A DNA stretch of 64,000 nt from DP-19 sp036496285 (GTDB lineage: Bacteria; Desulfobacterota; Binatia; UTPRO1): the NCBI GenBank assembly GCA_036496285.1, contig DASXLI010000005.1, positions 1-64,000 of the forward strand, in the 5' to 3' direction. The notes beneath the pieces were generated by a model. The model saw only the letters and a list, made by a program, of their open reading frames with translations. It was not told where the DNA came from and did not search any database. This document shows positions 19,389-27,616 of this stretch, in pieces (the first letter of the stretch is position 1; every line of letters starts with the position of its first letter). A program made the translations under genes and the position numbers.

Positions 19389-20185
19389 AGCGGACGCTCG
19401 CCGGCCTCGAGCACGAAACGATACCGGAGCTGGCCGCTCACGGCCGTGCCGCCCGCGACGCGGAAGCGACTCCGCCGCGCGACGCTGACCGCCGCGGTAT
19501 CGAGGGCCGCAAATCCCGACGAGCGCCCGACCTGAGCCTCCTCGACGGCCCCATCGCCGCCGACACGCACGGCGACGTCGACCGTGCCCTGCCATCCCTG
19601 GCGTCTGGCACGCGCCGGGTATTCGGGCGCGGGGCAGCTCGCGCAGGACGCACGCAGGTCGCCGCCACCGTCGCCGCCGCCAGCGCCGTTACCGACGCCG
19701 TCGCCGTGACCCGAGCCGGTGCCGCTCCCCTCGGCCGTGCCGGTGCCATCGCCGATGCCGCCGCCGCGCGACGCTGCGGCCTCCGACGCACCCCCGGCGC
19801 CGGCCGGACCCTGCGGGGGCGCCTCGGGCGCGACCGCGCGCCGCGCCGGCGCGCGACGCATCGCCTCGCGCCGCAGCGCCTGCGCCCGCGGGTGAAGCGG
19901 TGCCGCAACGGGTGGCGTCGGTGCGAGCGCGGCAACCCCCTCGGCGGGCGCCGGTTCCGTCTCCTCGACGGGCGCGGCGGCCTCGGAGCCTCGTGCGTCG
20001 CCGCCGCCCTCGCCGGCGCCCCCTCCGTCCGATCCGCCGCCGCCGCCGAGCAGCGTGACCGCGATCGGGCGCTCGGGCGGAAACGTGAACGCGCCGAGCA
20101 TCGGCAGCATCGCGAGGAGGAGCGCGTGACAGCCGAGCGAGAGCGCCAGCGCCGCCATCCATCGCATGGGCATCGTCACGATCAT
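19385..20185 (-). CDS. TonB-like energy transducer
   Basis: A 266-residue protein anchored by one N-terminal helix (residues about 9-33), followed by a long Gly/Pro/Ala-rich periplasmic spacer and a TonB C-terminal domain (about 180-262). That domain opens CPAPEYPARARRQGWQGTVDV and contains VGGDGAVEEAQV-RSSGFAALDTAAV and a final RYRFVLE strand. TonB couples the inner-membrane proton gradient to outer-membrane receptors, and here it is the first gene of an uptake operon. No receptor gene and no ExbB/ExbD genes are next to it. A CASC pair precedes the C-terminal domain. Confidence 0.85.
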   Translation of the reverse strand: MIVTMPMRWMAALALSLGCHALLLAMLPMLGAFTFPPERPIAVTLLGGGGGSDGGGAGEGGGDARGSEAAAPVEETEPAPAEGVAALAPTPPVAAPLHPRAQALRREAMRRAPARRAVAPEAPPQGPAGAGGASEAAASRGGGIGDGTGTAEGSGTGSGHGDGVGNGAGGGDGGGDLRASCASCPAPEYPARARRQGWQGTVDVAVRVGGDGAVEEAQVGRSSGFAALDTAAVSVARRSRFRVAGGTAVSGQLRYRFVLEAGERPL

Positions 20186-20247
20186 CCCGTCGCGCCCTTG
20201 TCAACGACGCTGTTCCCACCTCGGCGGCCGCGCTAGATTGCCGCTCC

Positions 20248-21108
20248 ATGGACACGCACGTGGACGCCGACGCCGTCGCCCGTGACGTCGCCGAGATGCG
20301 CGCGCAGGGCTTCGTCATCATCGAGCGGCTGCTCGCGGCCGACGATCTCGCGCGCATGCGCGCGGCGCTGAAGCCGCACCTCGAGCGCGAGCTCTTCGGC
20401 CGCAACAACTTCGAGGGCCACCGCACCGAGCGCGTCTACTCGCTGGTCGGGGTCGCGCCGCTCTTCGCCGATCTGGTCGAGCATCCACGCATCCTCGCCA
20501 TCTGCGACGCCTTCCTCGAGCCGAACTATCTGCTCACCGCGTCGCAGGCGATCGAGATCCACCCGGGTGAGACGCCGCAGCCGCTCCACACCGACGACAC
20601 CTTCTACCGCATCCCGCGCCCGCGGAGCGCGGTGAGCGTCAGCACCATCTATGCGATCGACGACTTCACCCTGGAGAACGGCGCGACGCAGATCATCCCC
20701 GGCAGCCACACCTGGTCCGACGACGTCGTCGAGCGCCTGCTCGCCGCCGCCGACTTCACGACCGCGCCGCGCGACGCGCGCACGCCGCAGATGCCGGCCG
20801 CGCTCCCCGAGGGCTATTCGGAGCGCCTGGTCGATGCGACGATGCCGACCGGCTCCGTGATCGTCTTCCTCGGCACCCTGGTGCATCGCGGCGGCGCCAA
20901 CCGCAGCCAGCGGCCGCGCCTCGCCCTCTCGAACCAGTACTGCGAGCCGTGGGCACGCCAGCAGGAGAACTACACGCTGTCGATCCCCAAGGAGAGCGCG
21001 CGTGCGCTCTCGCCGCGCGTGCAGGAGCTCATCGGCTACAGCATCCACCCGCCGTTCATGGGACACGCGCTCGGGCTGCACCCCCGGCGCTTCCTCGAGC
21101 GCGGCTGA
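20248..21108 (+). CDS. Phytanoyl-CoA dioxygenase (PhyH) family protein
   Basis: A non-heme Fe(II)/2-oxoglutarate-dependent oxygenase, 286 residues. The metal triad is visible as H114-x-D116 (LHTDD) and H213 (TLVHRGG), with R219 placed to bind 2-oxoglutarate. Family segments GFVIIERLL near 21, ENGATQIIPGSH at 143-154 and GSVIVFLG at about 202-209 agree. The length is normal. It starts 62 bp from the divergent TonB-like gene and is not obviously in an operon. The substrate is unknown; the family includes many lipid and secondary-metabolite hydroxylases. Confidence 0.88.
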   Translation: MDTHVDADAVARDVAEMRAQGFVIIERLLAADDLARMRAALKPHLERELFGRNNFEGHRTERVYSLVGVAPLFADLVEHPRILAICDAFLEPNYLLTASQAIEIHPGETPQPLHTDDTFYRIPRPRSAVSVSTIYAIDDFTLENGATQIIPGSHTWSDDVVERLLAAADFTTAPRDARTPQMPAALPEGYSERLVDATMPTGSVIVFLGTLVHRGGANRSQRPRLALSNQYCEPWARQQENYTLSIPKESARALSPRVQELIGYSIHPPFMGHALGLHPRRFLERG

Positions 21109-21118
21109 GCGGGCGCGC

Positions 21119-21766
21119 TCAGCGCGGCGCGCGCAGCATGCGCGTTTTGCGCGGCAGCGCCAGCTCGGGCTCCGCGTCGACGATCTCATCGCCCCACTGC
21201 ACCCAGCCGTCGCGGCGGTGGCGCGCGAACAGCTCGAGGTAGGGCCCCGGGCTGCACGCCTCGACGAGGTCGTAGAGCTCGTCCGGCTTGCGCGAGTGCT
21301 CGCGCTTGCGGGTCGCGAACAGGTTCACCTGGCGCCGTCCCGCGGCGCGCGTCCGCAGACTGCCGCGCACGCCAAAGAGCACGAGCTCGGTGACGTTGCG
21401 GAAGTAGAAGCCGACGCCGCGACCGTCCGGCCCGCCGTCCTGCCGTACCTTGTACCAGACGAGGTTGCCCTTGTAGGCGAAGCCCCACGCGGCCATCACC
21501 TCGAGCCCCCACGGCAGGAGGGCGTTCGGCGTCCAGAGATAGAGGTGCGCGCGCGGTGCCGCGTACCCGGCGATCGGCAGCGCGACGATGTCCTGCAGGG
21601 TCATCGTGCCGTAGCGCCGGAGGCGGCGGTGCTCCGGCGCCATCTTCCCGGTGCGGTTCTGGAAGCGCCAGGGCGGATCCGCCAGGATCGTTCCGAACGA
21701 GCCGCGGATGTCGCGCCGCAGGTCGCTGATCGCGTCGCCCGACCCTTCGCTCGCCCCGCGCGCCAT
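21119..21766 (-). CDS. MT-A70-family adenine methyltransferase (orphan)
   Basis: A SAM-dependent N6-adenine methyltransferase-like protein, about 215 residues. The catalytic DPPW motif is at 30-33 (TILADPPW), followed by RRYGTMTLQDI, the strand HLYLWTPNALLPWGLEVM and WYKVRQ, all typical of the bacterial MT-A70 branch. The C-terminal RKREHSRKPDELYDLVEACSPGP is the conserved target-recognition region. The ATG at 21766 is chosen because the much longer open frame upstream is antisense to ilvB. No restriction endonuclease or specificity gene is adjacent, so it is an orphan, possibly of phage origin, or it may act on RNA. Confidence 0.85.
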   Translation of the reverse strand: MARGASEGSGDAISDLRRDIRGSFGTILADPPWRFQNRTGKMAPEHRRLRRYGTMTLQDIVALPIAGYAAPRAHLYLWTPNALLPWGLEVMAAWGFAYKGNLVWYKVRQDGGPDGRGVGFYFRNVTELVLFGVRGSLRTRAAGRRQVNLFATRKREHSRKPDELYDLVEACSPGPYLELFARHRRDGWVQWGDEIVDAEPELALPRKTRMLRAPR

Positions 21767-21877
21767 CGTGCGGCCCTGGTTAGTCCGAACGGCCGCCGGC
21801 GACAACCGCCGCGACATTGGACGGCGCGCACGGCGCGGTCGCCACGCGCAATCTCGCGCCGGAGCAGGAATCGCGCT

Positions 21878-23743
21878 ATGGTGGCGCCCATGCTGAAATC
21901 GACGCCCCGACGGAAGAGCCCGAGCGAAACGCCGCCCTCCAAGCACCCCCGCGCCGGCACCGAGATGAACGGCGCCGACATGATCGTCCAGGTCCTTGCG
22001 GACGAGGGCGTGGACGCGATCTTCGGCTACAGCGGCGGCGCCATCCTGCCGACCTATGATGCCGTCTTCCGCTACAACGAGAGCCGCAAGGCGAACGAGC
22101 AGATCCGCCTGATCGTCCCCGCCACCGAGCAGGGCGCGGGCTTCATGGCCGCGGGCTACGCGCGCTCCACCGGGCGCGTCGGCGTGTCGCTCGTGACCTC
22201 GGGGCCGGGCGCCACCAACTCCGTCACCCCGGTCCGCGACTGCCAGGCCGATTCCATCCCGATGGTGCTCATCTGCGGCCAGGTGCCGCGCGCCGCGATC
22301 GGCACCGATGCGTTCCAGGAGGCGCCGATCTTCAACATCATGTCGTCGTGCGCCAAGGCCGTGTTCCTCGTCACCGACGAGCACAAGCTCGAGGCGACGA
22401 TGCGCCGCGCCTTCGACATCGCCCGGAGCGGCCGTCCCGGACCGGTCGTCGTCGACATCCCGCGCGACGTCCAGCTCGCCAAGGACACCTTCCGCGGCAC
22501 GGGGCTGCTGCCGCTTCGCGGCTACCAGGAGCGCGTCGAGGCGCTCCACGAGGCGACCATCTCTCCCGAGCTGGCGGAGCGCTTCTACGCCCTCCTCACC
22601 GCCGCGGACAAGCCGCTCATCTACGCGGGCGGCGGCGTCATCAACAGCGACGCGGCGCCCGAGCTCCGCGCCTTCGCGGAGCGCTTCGGCATCCCCGTCG
22701 TCACGACGCTCATGGGCATCGGCGCCGTCGACACGACCAGCGAGCTCGCGCTCAACATGCTCGGCATGCATGGCACGGCGTACGCCAACTACGCCGTCGA
22801 GGACTGCGACTTCATCTTCGCCGTCGGCTCACGCTTCGACGACCGCGTGGCCGGCAAGGTGAAGGAGTTCGCGGCCGGCGCCAAGATCGCGCACCTCGAC
22901 GTCGACGCCTCCGAGATCGGCAAGGTGAAGCAGGTCGACTGGTCGCACGTCTCCGACGCCAAGACCGGCCTCGCGCAGCTCCTGCAGGCCGGCGCCCACG
23001 TGAAGAAGAGCTTCGCGCCGTGGCGCGGCCACGTGCAGAAGCTGAAGGGCCAGCACCCGCTCGACTACAACCGCGCCTCCTTGCAGATCCAGGTCGAGTT
23101 CGTGCTGAAGACGTTGAACGAGATCACCAAGGGCGAGGCGATCGTCTCGACCGGCGTCGGCCAGCATCAGATGTGGGCGGCGCAGTACCTCGACTTCGTC
23201 CATCCGCGCACCTTCCTCACCTCGGGCAGCATGGGCACGATGGGCTTCGGCCTGCCGGCCGCGATCGGCGCCCAGCTCGCCAACCCCGGGAAGCTCGTCA
23301 TCGACGTCGACGGCGACGGCAGCATCCGCATGAACCTCGGCGAGCTCGAGACCCTCACCACCTACGACATCCCGGTCAAGGTGCTCCTGCTGAACAACCT
23401 CGGCGACGGCATGGTCCGCCAGTGGCAGGACCTGTTCTACGCCAACCGCTACTCGGGCACCGACAAGGCGCTCCACAAGAAGGACTTCATCAAGGCCGTC
23501 GAGGCCGACGGATTCGGCTTCGCCCGCCGCGTGAGCGATCCGAAGCAGGTGCGCGCGCAGCTCGAAGCGTTCGTCGCGTTCGACGGCCCGGCCTTCCTCG
23601 AGGTCATGGTCGACCAGACTGCGCACGTCTACCCGATGGTCGCCCCCGGCATGAGCTACCGCGACATGATCACCGGCAAGTTCATCAAGGCGCGCGAGCA
23701 GAAGAAGCCCGGCAGCGGCGAGGATCCGACCGGCTACTTCTAG
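21878..23743 (+). CDS. ilvB: Acetolactate synthase, large (catalytic) subunit
   Basis: A thiamine-diphosphate enzyme joining two pyruvates, or pyruvate and 2-oxobutyrate, in branched-chain amino-acid synthesis; 621 residues. The catalytic glutamate is E84 (PATEQGAGFMAAGYAR), followed by GPGATNSVTP, the FAD-binding middle domain (about 240-370) and the cofactor motif GDGS...NN (about 475-505). The ATG at 21878 has a GGAGCAGGA site 8 bases away; a second in-frame ATG is at 21890. Regulatory subunit ilvN and ilvC are not adjacent, which is unusual, so a related enzyme of the superfamily cannot be fully excluded. Confidence 0.85.
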   Translation: MVAPMLKSTPRRKSPSETPPSKHPRAGTEMNGADMIVQVLADEGVDAIFGYSGGAILPTYDAVFRYNESRKANEQIRLIVPATEQGAGFMAAGYARSTGRVGVSLVTSGPGATNSVTPVRDCQADSIPMVLICGQVPRAAIGTDAFQEAPIFNIMSSCAKAVFLVTDEHKLEATMRRAFDIARSGRPGPVVVDIPRDVQLAKDTFRGTGLLPLRGYQERVEALHEATISPELAERFYALLTAADKPLIYAGGGVINSDAAPELRAFAERFGIPVVTTLMGIGAVDTTSELALNMLGMHGTAYANYAVEDCDFIFAVGSRFDDRVAGKVKEFAAGAKIAHLDVDASEIGKVKQVDWSHVSDAKTGLAQLLQAGAHVKKSFAPWRGHVQKLKGQHPLDYNRASLQIQVEFVLKTLNEITKGEAIVSTGVGQHQMWAAQYLDFVHPRTFLTSGSMGTMGFGLPAAIGAQLANPGKLVIDVDGDGSIRMNLGELETLTTYDIPVKVLLLNNLGDGMVRQWQDLFYANRYSGTDKALHKKDFIKAVEADGFGFARRVSDPKQVRAQLEAFVAFDGPAFLEVMVDQTAHVYPMVAPGMSYRDMITGKFIKAREQKKPGSGEDPTGYF

Positions 23744-23770
23744 GCGGCGCCACGGCGCGGCCGCGCGCCT

Positions 23771-24478
23771 CTACTCGAAATCGATGCGCAGATTGAACTC
23801 GCGGCCGATGTCGAAGATCGTGACCTTCTTGGGGTTCACGGTGGCGGCGAGCTTTTCGACGTCGGCGCGGGAGTAGAAGCGGATGTAGCACTTGAAGAAC
23901 GTGTAGCGGACCCAGCGTTGCGGGGTGAGGACATGCCAGCGCTTGGGGAGCGACACGAAGACGCGCCGTTTGGCGGCGCGCGCCAGGGCCTTCAGCGCGG
24001 CCTCGGGATCCTTCTGGTAGTCGAAGAAGCCGATCGCGATCGCGTAGTCGAAGCTCTTCTCGCGAACGGGGTAGGTGAGGAGGTCGCCGACCTCGAAGCG
24101 GCAGACGTTGGCGACGCCCTCTTCGGCGGCCTTCTGGCGGCCGAGGGCGAGCATGGTCTCGCTGAAGTCGATGCCGAGCACCTCGGACGCGCCCGCCTTG
24201 GCGGCCGGGATGGCGTAGCGTCCGCCACCGCAGCCGGCGTCGAAGAGGGAGCGGCCCTTGAGCGGCGCCAGCGCCTCGAACGTCTTCTCGAAGCGGATGC
24301 GCATCTCCTTGCGGAGGCTGGTATCGACATAGCGGGCAAGAGCCCCCTTGCCGCCCTCGTCGTAGATATGGTCGAAATCCCGCGCGTAGCCTTCGAAGAA
24401 ATCGCGGGCGCCACCGTCGTCTCCTCGAGCGACGCGGTCCATCGGAGTTGTCGTCGTCACGGCAGGTTCATCTATCAT
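23771..24478 (-). CDS. SAM-dependent methyltransferase, class I (BchM/UbiG-like)
   Basis: A 235-residue methyltransferase with the Rossmann SAM-binding motif LFDAGCGGGRY (78-88), the acidic end of strand 2 in EVLGIDFSETML, and the post-motif EVGDLLTYPV. It resembles the magnesium-protoporphyrin methyltransferase (BchM) group in domain order, with a C-terminal segment FYSRADVEKL, but no chlorophyll genes are near, so only a general small-molecule methyltransferase role is claimed. It is divergent from galK with only 20 bp between start codons; an ATG at 24442 is an alternative start. Confidence 0.8.
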   Translation of the reverse strand: MIDEPAVTTTTPMDRVARGDDGGARDFFEGYARDFDHIYDEGGKGALARYVDTSLRKEMRIRFEKTFEALAPLKGRSLFDAGCGGGRYAIPAAKAGASEVLGIDFSETMLALGRQKAAEEGVANVCRFEVGDLLTYPVREKSFDYAIAIGFFDYQKDPEAALKALARAAKRRVFVSLPKRWHVLTPQRWVRYTFFKCYIRFYSRADVEKLAATVNPKKVTIFDIGREFNLRIDFE

Positions 24479-24498
24479 CTATGGGGTCGCGCTTATAG

Positions 24499-25623
24499 AT
24501 GCCGTTTCACTCCACATTGCCGCCGTTCTCCGCACTCTTCGGCCGCGCGCCGGAGGTGACCGCCACCGCCCCGGGCCGGGTCAACCTGATGGGGGAGCAC
24601 ACGGACTACAATGGCGGCCTCGTCCTGCCGACGGCGATCCCGCAGAGTTGCGAGGTCGCACTGGCCCGCCGGGTCGATGGGCGGGTCCGCGTCGTCAGCG
24701 CGCTCGTCGCCGCAGCGCCGCGCGAGTACCAGCTCGGCGAGGAGCGCCGGGAGGGCGACTGGCTCGACTACGTCGCGGGCTGCACCGCCGCTCTCCTCGC
24801 CGACGGCCACAGCCTCACGGGCTTCGACGCGCGCATCGCCTCGTCGGTGCCGGTCGGGGCCGGGGTGTCGTCGAGCGCGGCGCTCGCGGTGAGCGTGCTG
24901 CGCGCGCTGCGCGCCGTGTTCGCGCTCGCGCTCGACGACGTCGCGCTGGCCCGCCTCGCGCACCGCGCGGAGCACGACTTCGTCGGCGCGCGCGTCGGCA
25001 TCATGGACCAGCTCGCCGCGAGCCTCGCCGACGAGCGCAGCGCGCTCTTCCTCGACACGCGCAGCCTCGACTACGAGCGCGTCGCCCTGCCCCCGAGCGT
25101 GGATCTCGTCGTCCTCGACTCGGGCGTCGCGCACCGCCACGCGACGGGCGGCTACAACGCGCGGCGCGCCGAGTGCGAGCGCGCGTGCGCGCTGCTCGGC
25201 GTCACGAGCCTGCGCGACCTGGAGGCGAGCGCGCCGCTCGACGCGCTGCTGGAGCCGCTCGGGCGGCGCGTGCGCCACGTGCTGAGCGAGAACGCGCGTG
25301 TCGTGGCGGCGGTCGCGGCGCTCCGTGCCGGCGACGTCGCGGCGCTCGGCCGCCTCTTCTCCGCGTCGCACGCGTCGCAGCGCGACGACTACGAGGTATC
25401 GTGCCCGGAGATCGACGCGCTCGTCGGCGTGGCATCGGCCGACCCACGGGTCGCGGGAGCGCGCCTGACCGGCGGCGGCTTCGGCGGCGCCGTCGTGCTC
25501 GTGGCCGAGGCGGGGACGGCGGCGGCCGTGGCGGTGCGGGCCGCGACGGCCTACGCGGAGCGCACCGGCCTCCGCGCGACCAGACTCGTGCCGCCGCCGG
25601 AGCCGGCGCTCACGCCCGCCTGA
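24499..25623 (+). CDS. galK: Galactokinase
   Basis: A GHMP kinase that phosphorylates galactose to galactose-1-phosphate in the Leloir pathway, 374 residues, normal length. The galactokinase signature GRVNLMGEHTDYNGG is near residues 26-40, the ATP loop PVGAGVSSSAAL near 116-127, and the third motif GARLTGGGFGGAVV near 319-332. The catalytic Asp lies in GIMDQLAAS. No galT or galE is adjacent. Its 3' end overlaps the convergent HAD gene by 14 bp. Confidence 0.93.
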   Translation: MPFHSTLPPFSALFGRAPEVTATAPGRVNLMGEHTDYNGGLVLPTAIPQSCEVALARRVDGRVRVVSALVAAAPREYQLGEERREGDWLDYVAGCTAALLADGHSLTGFDARIASSVPVGAGVSSSAALAVSVLRALRAVFALALDDVALARLAHRAEHDFVGARVGIMDQLAASLADERSALFLDTRSLDYERVALPPSVDLVVLDSGVAHRHATGGYNARRAECERACALLGVTSLRDLEASAPLDALLEPLGRRVRHVLSENARVVAAVAALRAGDVAALGRLFSASHASQRDDYEVSCPEIDALVGVASADPRVAGARLTGGGFGGAVVLVAEAGTAAAVAVRAATAYAERTGLRATRLVPPPEPALTPA

Positions 25624-26332
25624 CGTGCGGCACGACATCGGCCAGATCGTTCGCGATGAGGCGATCGATCAGCTCGACGACGCCGGCGCCGCGCGCGGCC
25701 GTCGTCACGAGGTCTGCGGCCGCCTTGAGCATCGGCAGCGCGTTCGCGACCGCGACACCGCAGCCGCAGAACGCGAGGAACGCGTGGTCGTTCTCCGCGT
25801 CGCCGACGCCAACCGTCGCGTGCGGCGTCATCCCCAGCTCGTCGAGTGCCGCGCGCAGGCCGGTCGCCTTGTTGGTACCGGAGGGCAGCACCATCACGGA
25901 GCCCTTGTTGAAGATGACCTGCAGCTCGAGGCCGAGCTCATGGATCACCTCGAGCATGGTCGTCTCGTGCGGGCTGACGGTCGCCACCACGACCCGCCCC
26001 ACTGAGAGCGGCTCGACGCCGGCCTGGCGCAGCACCTCGACGAATGCCTCGGGCGGCGGATCGGCGAGGAGGCGCTGCGCGCCGGTCGCCGGGTGATAGA
26101 GCAGCGCGCCGTTCTCGGCGACCACGCGGTCGAAGAGGTCCAGGCGGTCGAACACCGTGCCGAGCTGGTCGAGCTCGCGCCCGGTCACCATGAGCAGCGC
26201 GCGCCCGCTCGCCCGCAGGCGTTCGAGCGCGCGCAGGGTGTCGGCGTCGACGCGGCCGTCCCAGGCGAGCGTCCCGTCGTAGTCACAGGCTAGGGCCGTG
26301 TAGCGCATGCCGTCGAACGGCCAATCTACCAT
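25610..26332 (-). CDS. HAD-family sugar phosphatase (Cof/SPP-like)
   Basis: A HAD-superfamily IIB hydrolase of 240 residues. Motif I is CDYDGTLA with nucleophile D17 and acid/base D19; motif II is MVTGRE (about 48-53); motif IV is GVGDAENDHAFL (about 190-201). The C2-type cap lies between. Such enzymes remove phosphate from sugar phosphates or phosphoglycolate. It converges on galK with a 14-bp overlap, so joint function in sugar phosphate metabolism is possible but unproven. Another in-frame ATG is at 26308. Confidence 0.85.
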   Translation of the reverse strand: MVDWPFDGMRYTALACDYDGTLAWDGRVDADTLRALERLRASGRALLMVTGRELDQLGTVFDRLDLFDRVVAENGALLYHPATGAQRLLADPPPEAFVEVLRQAGVEPLSVGRVVVATVSPHETTMLEVIHELGLELQVIFNKGSVMVLPSGTNKATGLRAALDELGMTPHATVGVGDAENDHAFLAFCGCGVAVANALPMLKAAADLVTTAARGAGVVELIDRLIANDLADVVPHVRRA

Positions 26333-26394
26333 GCCCCGGAGCCAGCCGAGAGCCTCGATCCCGACGCCGCCCGGCGGCGTCGGCGAGCTCGGCT

Positions 26395-26820
26395 TCAGCC
26401 ACCGGTGCCGTAGCGCAGCACCTCGACGCTGACCTCCTTGCGGCCGAAGCGCTTCGCCTCGGCGTCATCGGCGATGTAGAGGTCGAGCTTCCGGCCGGTG
26501 ATCTTGCGACCCGTGTCGCGCACGACGTACTCGCCGGAGTGGCGCCCCGCGCCCTGCACCCGGATGCGGGTTCCGAGCGGCAGGACGTCGAGGTCGGCGG
26601 CGCAGGTACCGGCCCGCGTCGGCTTGCCCGAGGCCGTCGTCCCCTCGATCGTGTATGCCGTCGCCACGAAGCGGGACGGGAACGGCGTCCGGCTCACGAC
26701 CGGGGGCGGTGGCGCGACCGTCGTCTCAGGCTTGCGCGCGCCGAGCTGACAGCCCGCGACCACCGCGAGCATCGCCACGATCGGAGCCGCGATCGTCCCG
26801 AGGCGGCGTCCGTTGCCCAT
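26395..26820 (-). CDS. 3D-domain lipoprotein
   Basis: A 141-residue exported lipoprotein with lipobox VVAGC (Cys24), a short Pro-rich linker and a 3D domain (about 55-138) named for three conserved aspartates. The domain shows ATAYTIEGTTASGKPTRAG, PLGTRIRV, VVRDTGRKITGRKLDLYI and EAKRFG, all family hallmarks. These domains adopt a double-psi barrel related to lytic transglycosylases (MltA/RlpA) and act in peptidoglycan turnover. The ATG at 26820 is preferred to an upstream GTG. A standalone gene. Confidence 0.85.
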   Translation of the reverse strand: MGNGRRLGTIAAPIVAMLAVVAGCQLGARKPETTVAPPPPVVSRTPFPSRFVATAYTIEGTTASGKPTRAGTCAADLDVLPLGTRIRVQGAGRHSGEYVVRDTGRKITGRKLDLYIADDAEAKRFGRKEVSVEVLRYGTGG

Positions 26821-26991
26821 GCCGCCTGGCTGAGCAAGCCGCACGCCAGCGGAGAAGACAGCGATTTCGCTCCGCCCCGGCTCGTCCCCTGCCGGAACTT
26901 ACAACGCCCGCCCCCAAGGGATTGCAATTCTCACCCCCCGCTTGCGGGCGCCGGTACCCGCCCATAGAAGGGGAGCCGAGAGCATGATCCG

Positions 26992-27369
26992 ATGGCGTTG
27001 CCCCATCGCCATTCCGTTCTGCTGATCGACGACGACGTCACGGCCAGCGAGCCGCTCGAGGAGCTGTTGCAGCTGGAGGGCATCGACGTCGTCCTCGCCG
27101 GCGACGGCGCCGAAGCGCACGCGCATCTCCGAGGCGGCGCCCGCCCGTGCGTCATCGTGCTCGACCTCCGCATGCCCGGCATGGACGGCTACGAGTTCCG
27201 GGAGGAGCAGCTGCGCGATCCGGCGCTCGCGCGCATCCCGGTCATCGTCATGTCGGGCGACGGCCTCGTCGACGAGCGCTCGCTCGAGCTCGGCATCGAC
27301 GAGTATCTGCGGAAGCCGATCGACGTCGATCAGTTCATCACCGCGATCGAGTCGCGCTGTTCGCGCTGA
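26992..27369 (+). CDS. Single-domain response regulator (CheY-like receiver)
   Basis: A 125-residue receiver domain without an output domain. The acidic pocket (D13-D15 in LLIDDDV), phosphoacceptor D58 in LDLRMPGMDG, switch residue S89 (VIVMSGD) and K108 in EYLRKPI are all present, so phosphorylation should work. It must act by protein-protein contact or in a phosphorelay. No histidine kinase is nearby. The gap before it (26821-26991) has no obvious element. Confidence 0.92.
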   Translation: MALPHRHSVLLIDDDVTASEPLEELLQLEGIDVVLAGDGAEAHAHLRGGARPCVIVLDLRMPGMDGYEFREEQLRDPALARIPVIVMSGDGLVDERSLELGIDEYLRKPIDVDQFITAIESRCSR

Positions 27370-27441
27370 TCGGCGGGGTGCGACGGGTCTTGTGTCAGCT
27401 CCGCGCGGCCTGCATCGTGGATCGCATTGGGAGAGACGGCG

Positions 27442-27558
27442 ATGCCATGCACGCACATGCGATCGGTGGACGGCCCGGAGATCGACGTTCCGGTGCTCGA
27501 CTACGTCCTGCTCATCGCGCTGGTGCTCGCCTGCCTGAGCCCGTTGCTGCTGCGCTGA
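27442..27558 (+). CDS. Putative small membrane protein (38 aa)
   Basis: A short frame between the response regulator and the glycosyltransferase-like gene. Its ATG at 27442 has a GGGAGAG site 7 bases upstream. The product has a polar N-terminus (MPCTHMRSVDGPEID) and one hydrophobic segment (VLLIALVLACLSPLLL) to the end, the shape of a single-pass micropeptide. No homologue is known to me. The support is ribosome site, clean frame and hydrophobic profile. Confidence 0.4.
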   Translation: MPCTHMRSVDGPEIDVPVLDYVLLIALVLACLSPLLLR

Positions 27559-27616
27559 CCGCGGCCATCGGCGCGATTTGACAGGTCGCGCGTCCCGGGA
27601 TTAGGCACGCTCGGTC

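Noticed and set aside
20186..20247. Cobalamin riboswitch ahead of the TonB/BtuFCD-like operon
   Set aside because: The divergent gap is only 62 bp, too short for the conserved aptamer, and no B12-box-like word was seen.
23771..24478. bchM (magnesium-protoporphyrin methyltransferase)
   Set aside because: Resemblance is at fold and domain-order level; there are no other bacteriochlorophyll genes, so only a general methyltransferase is called.
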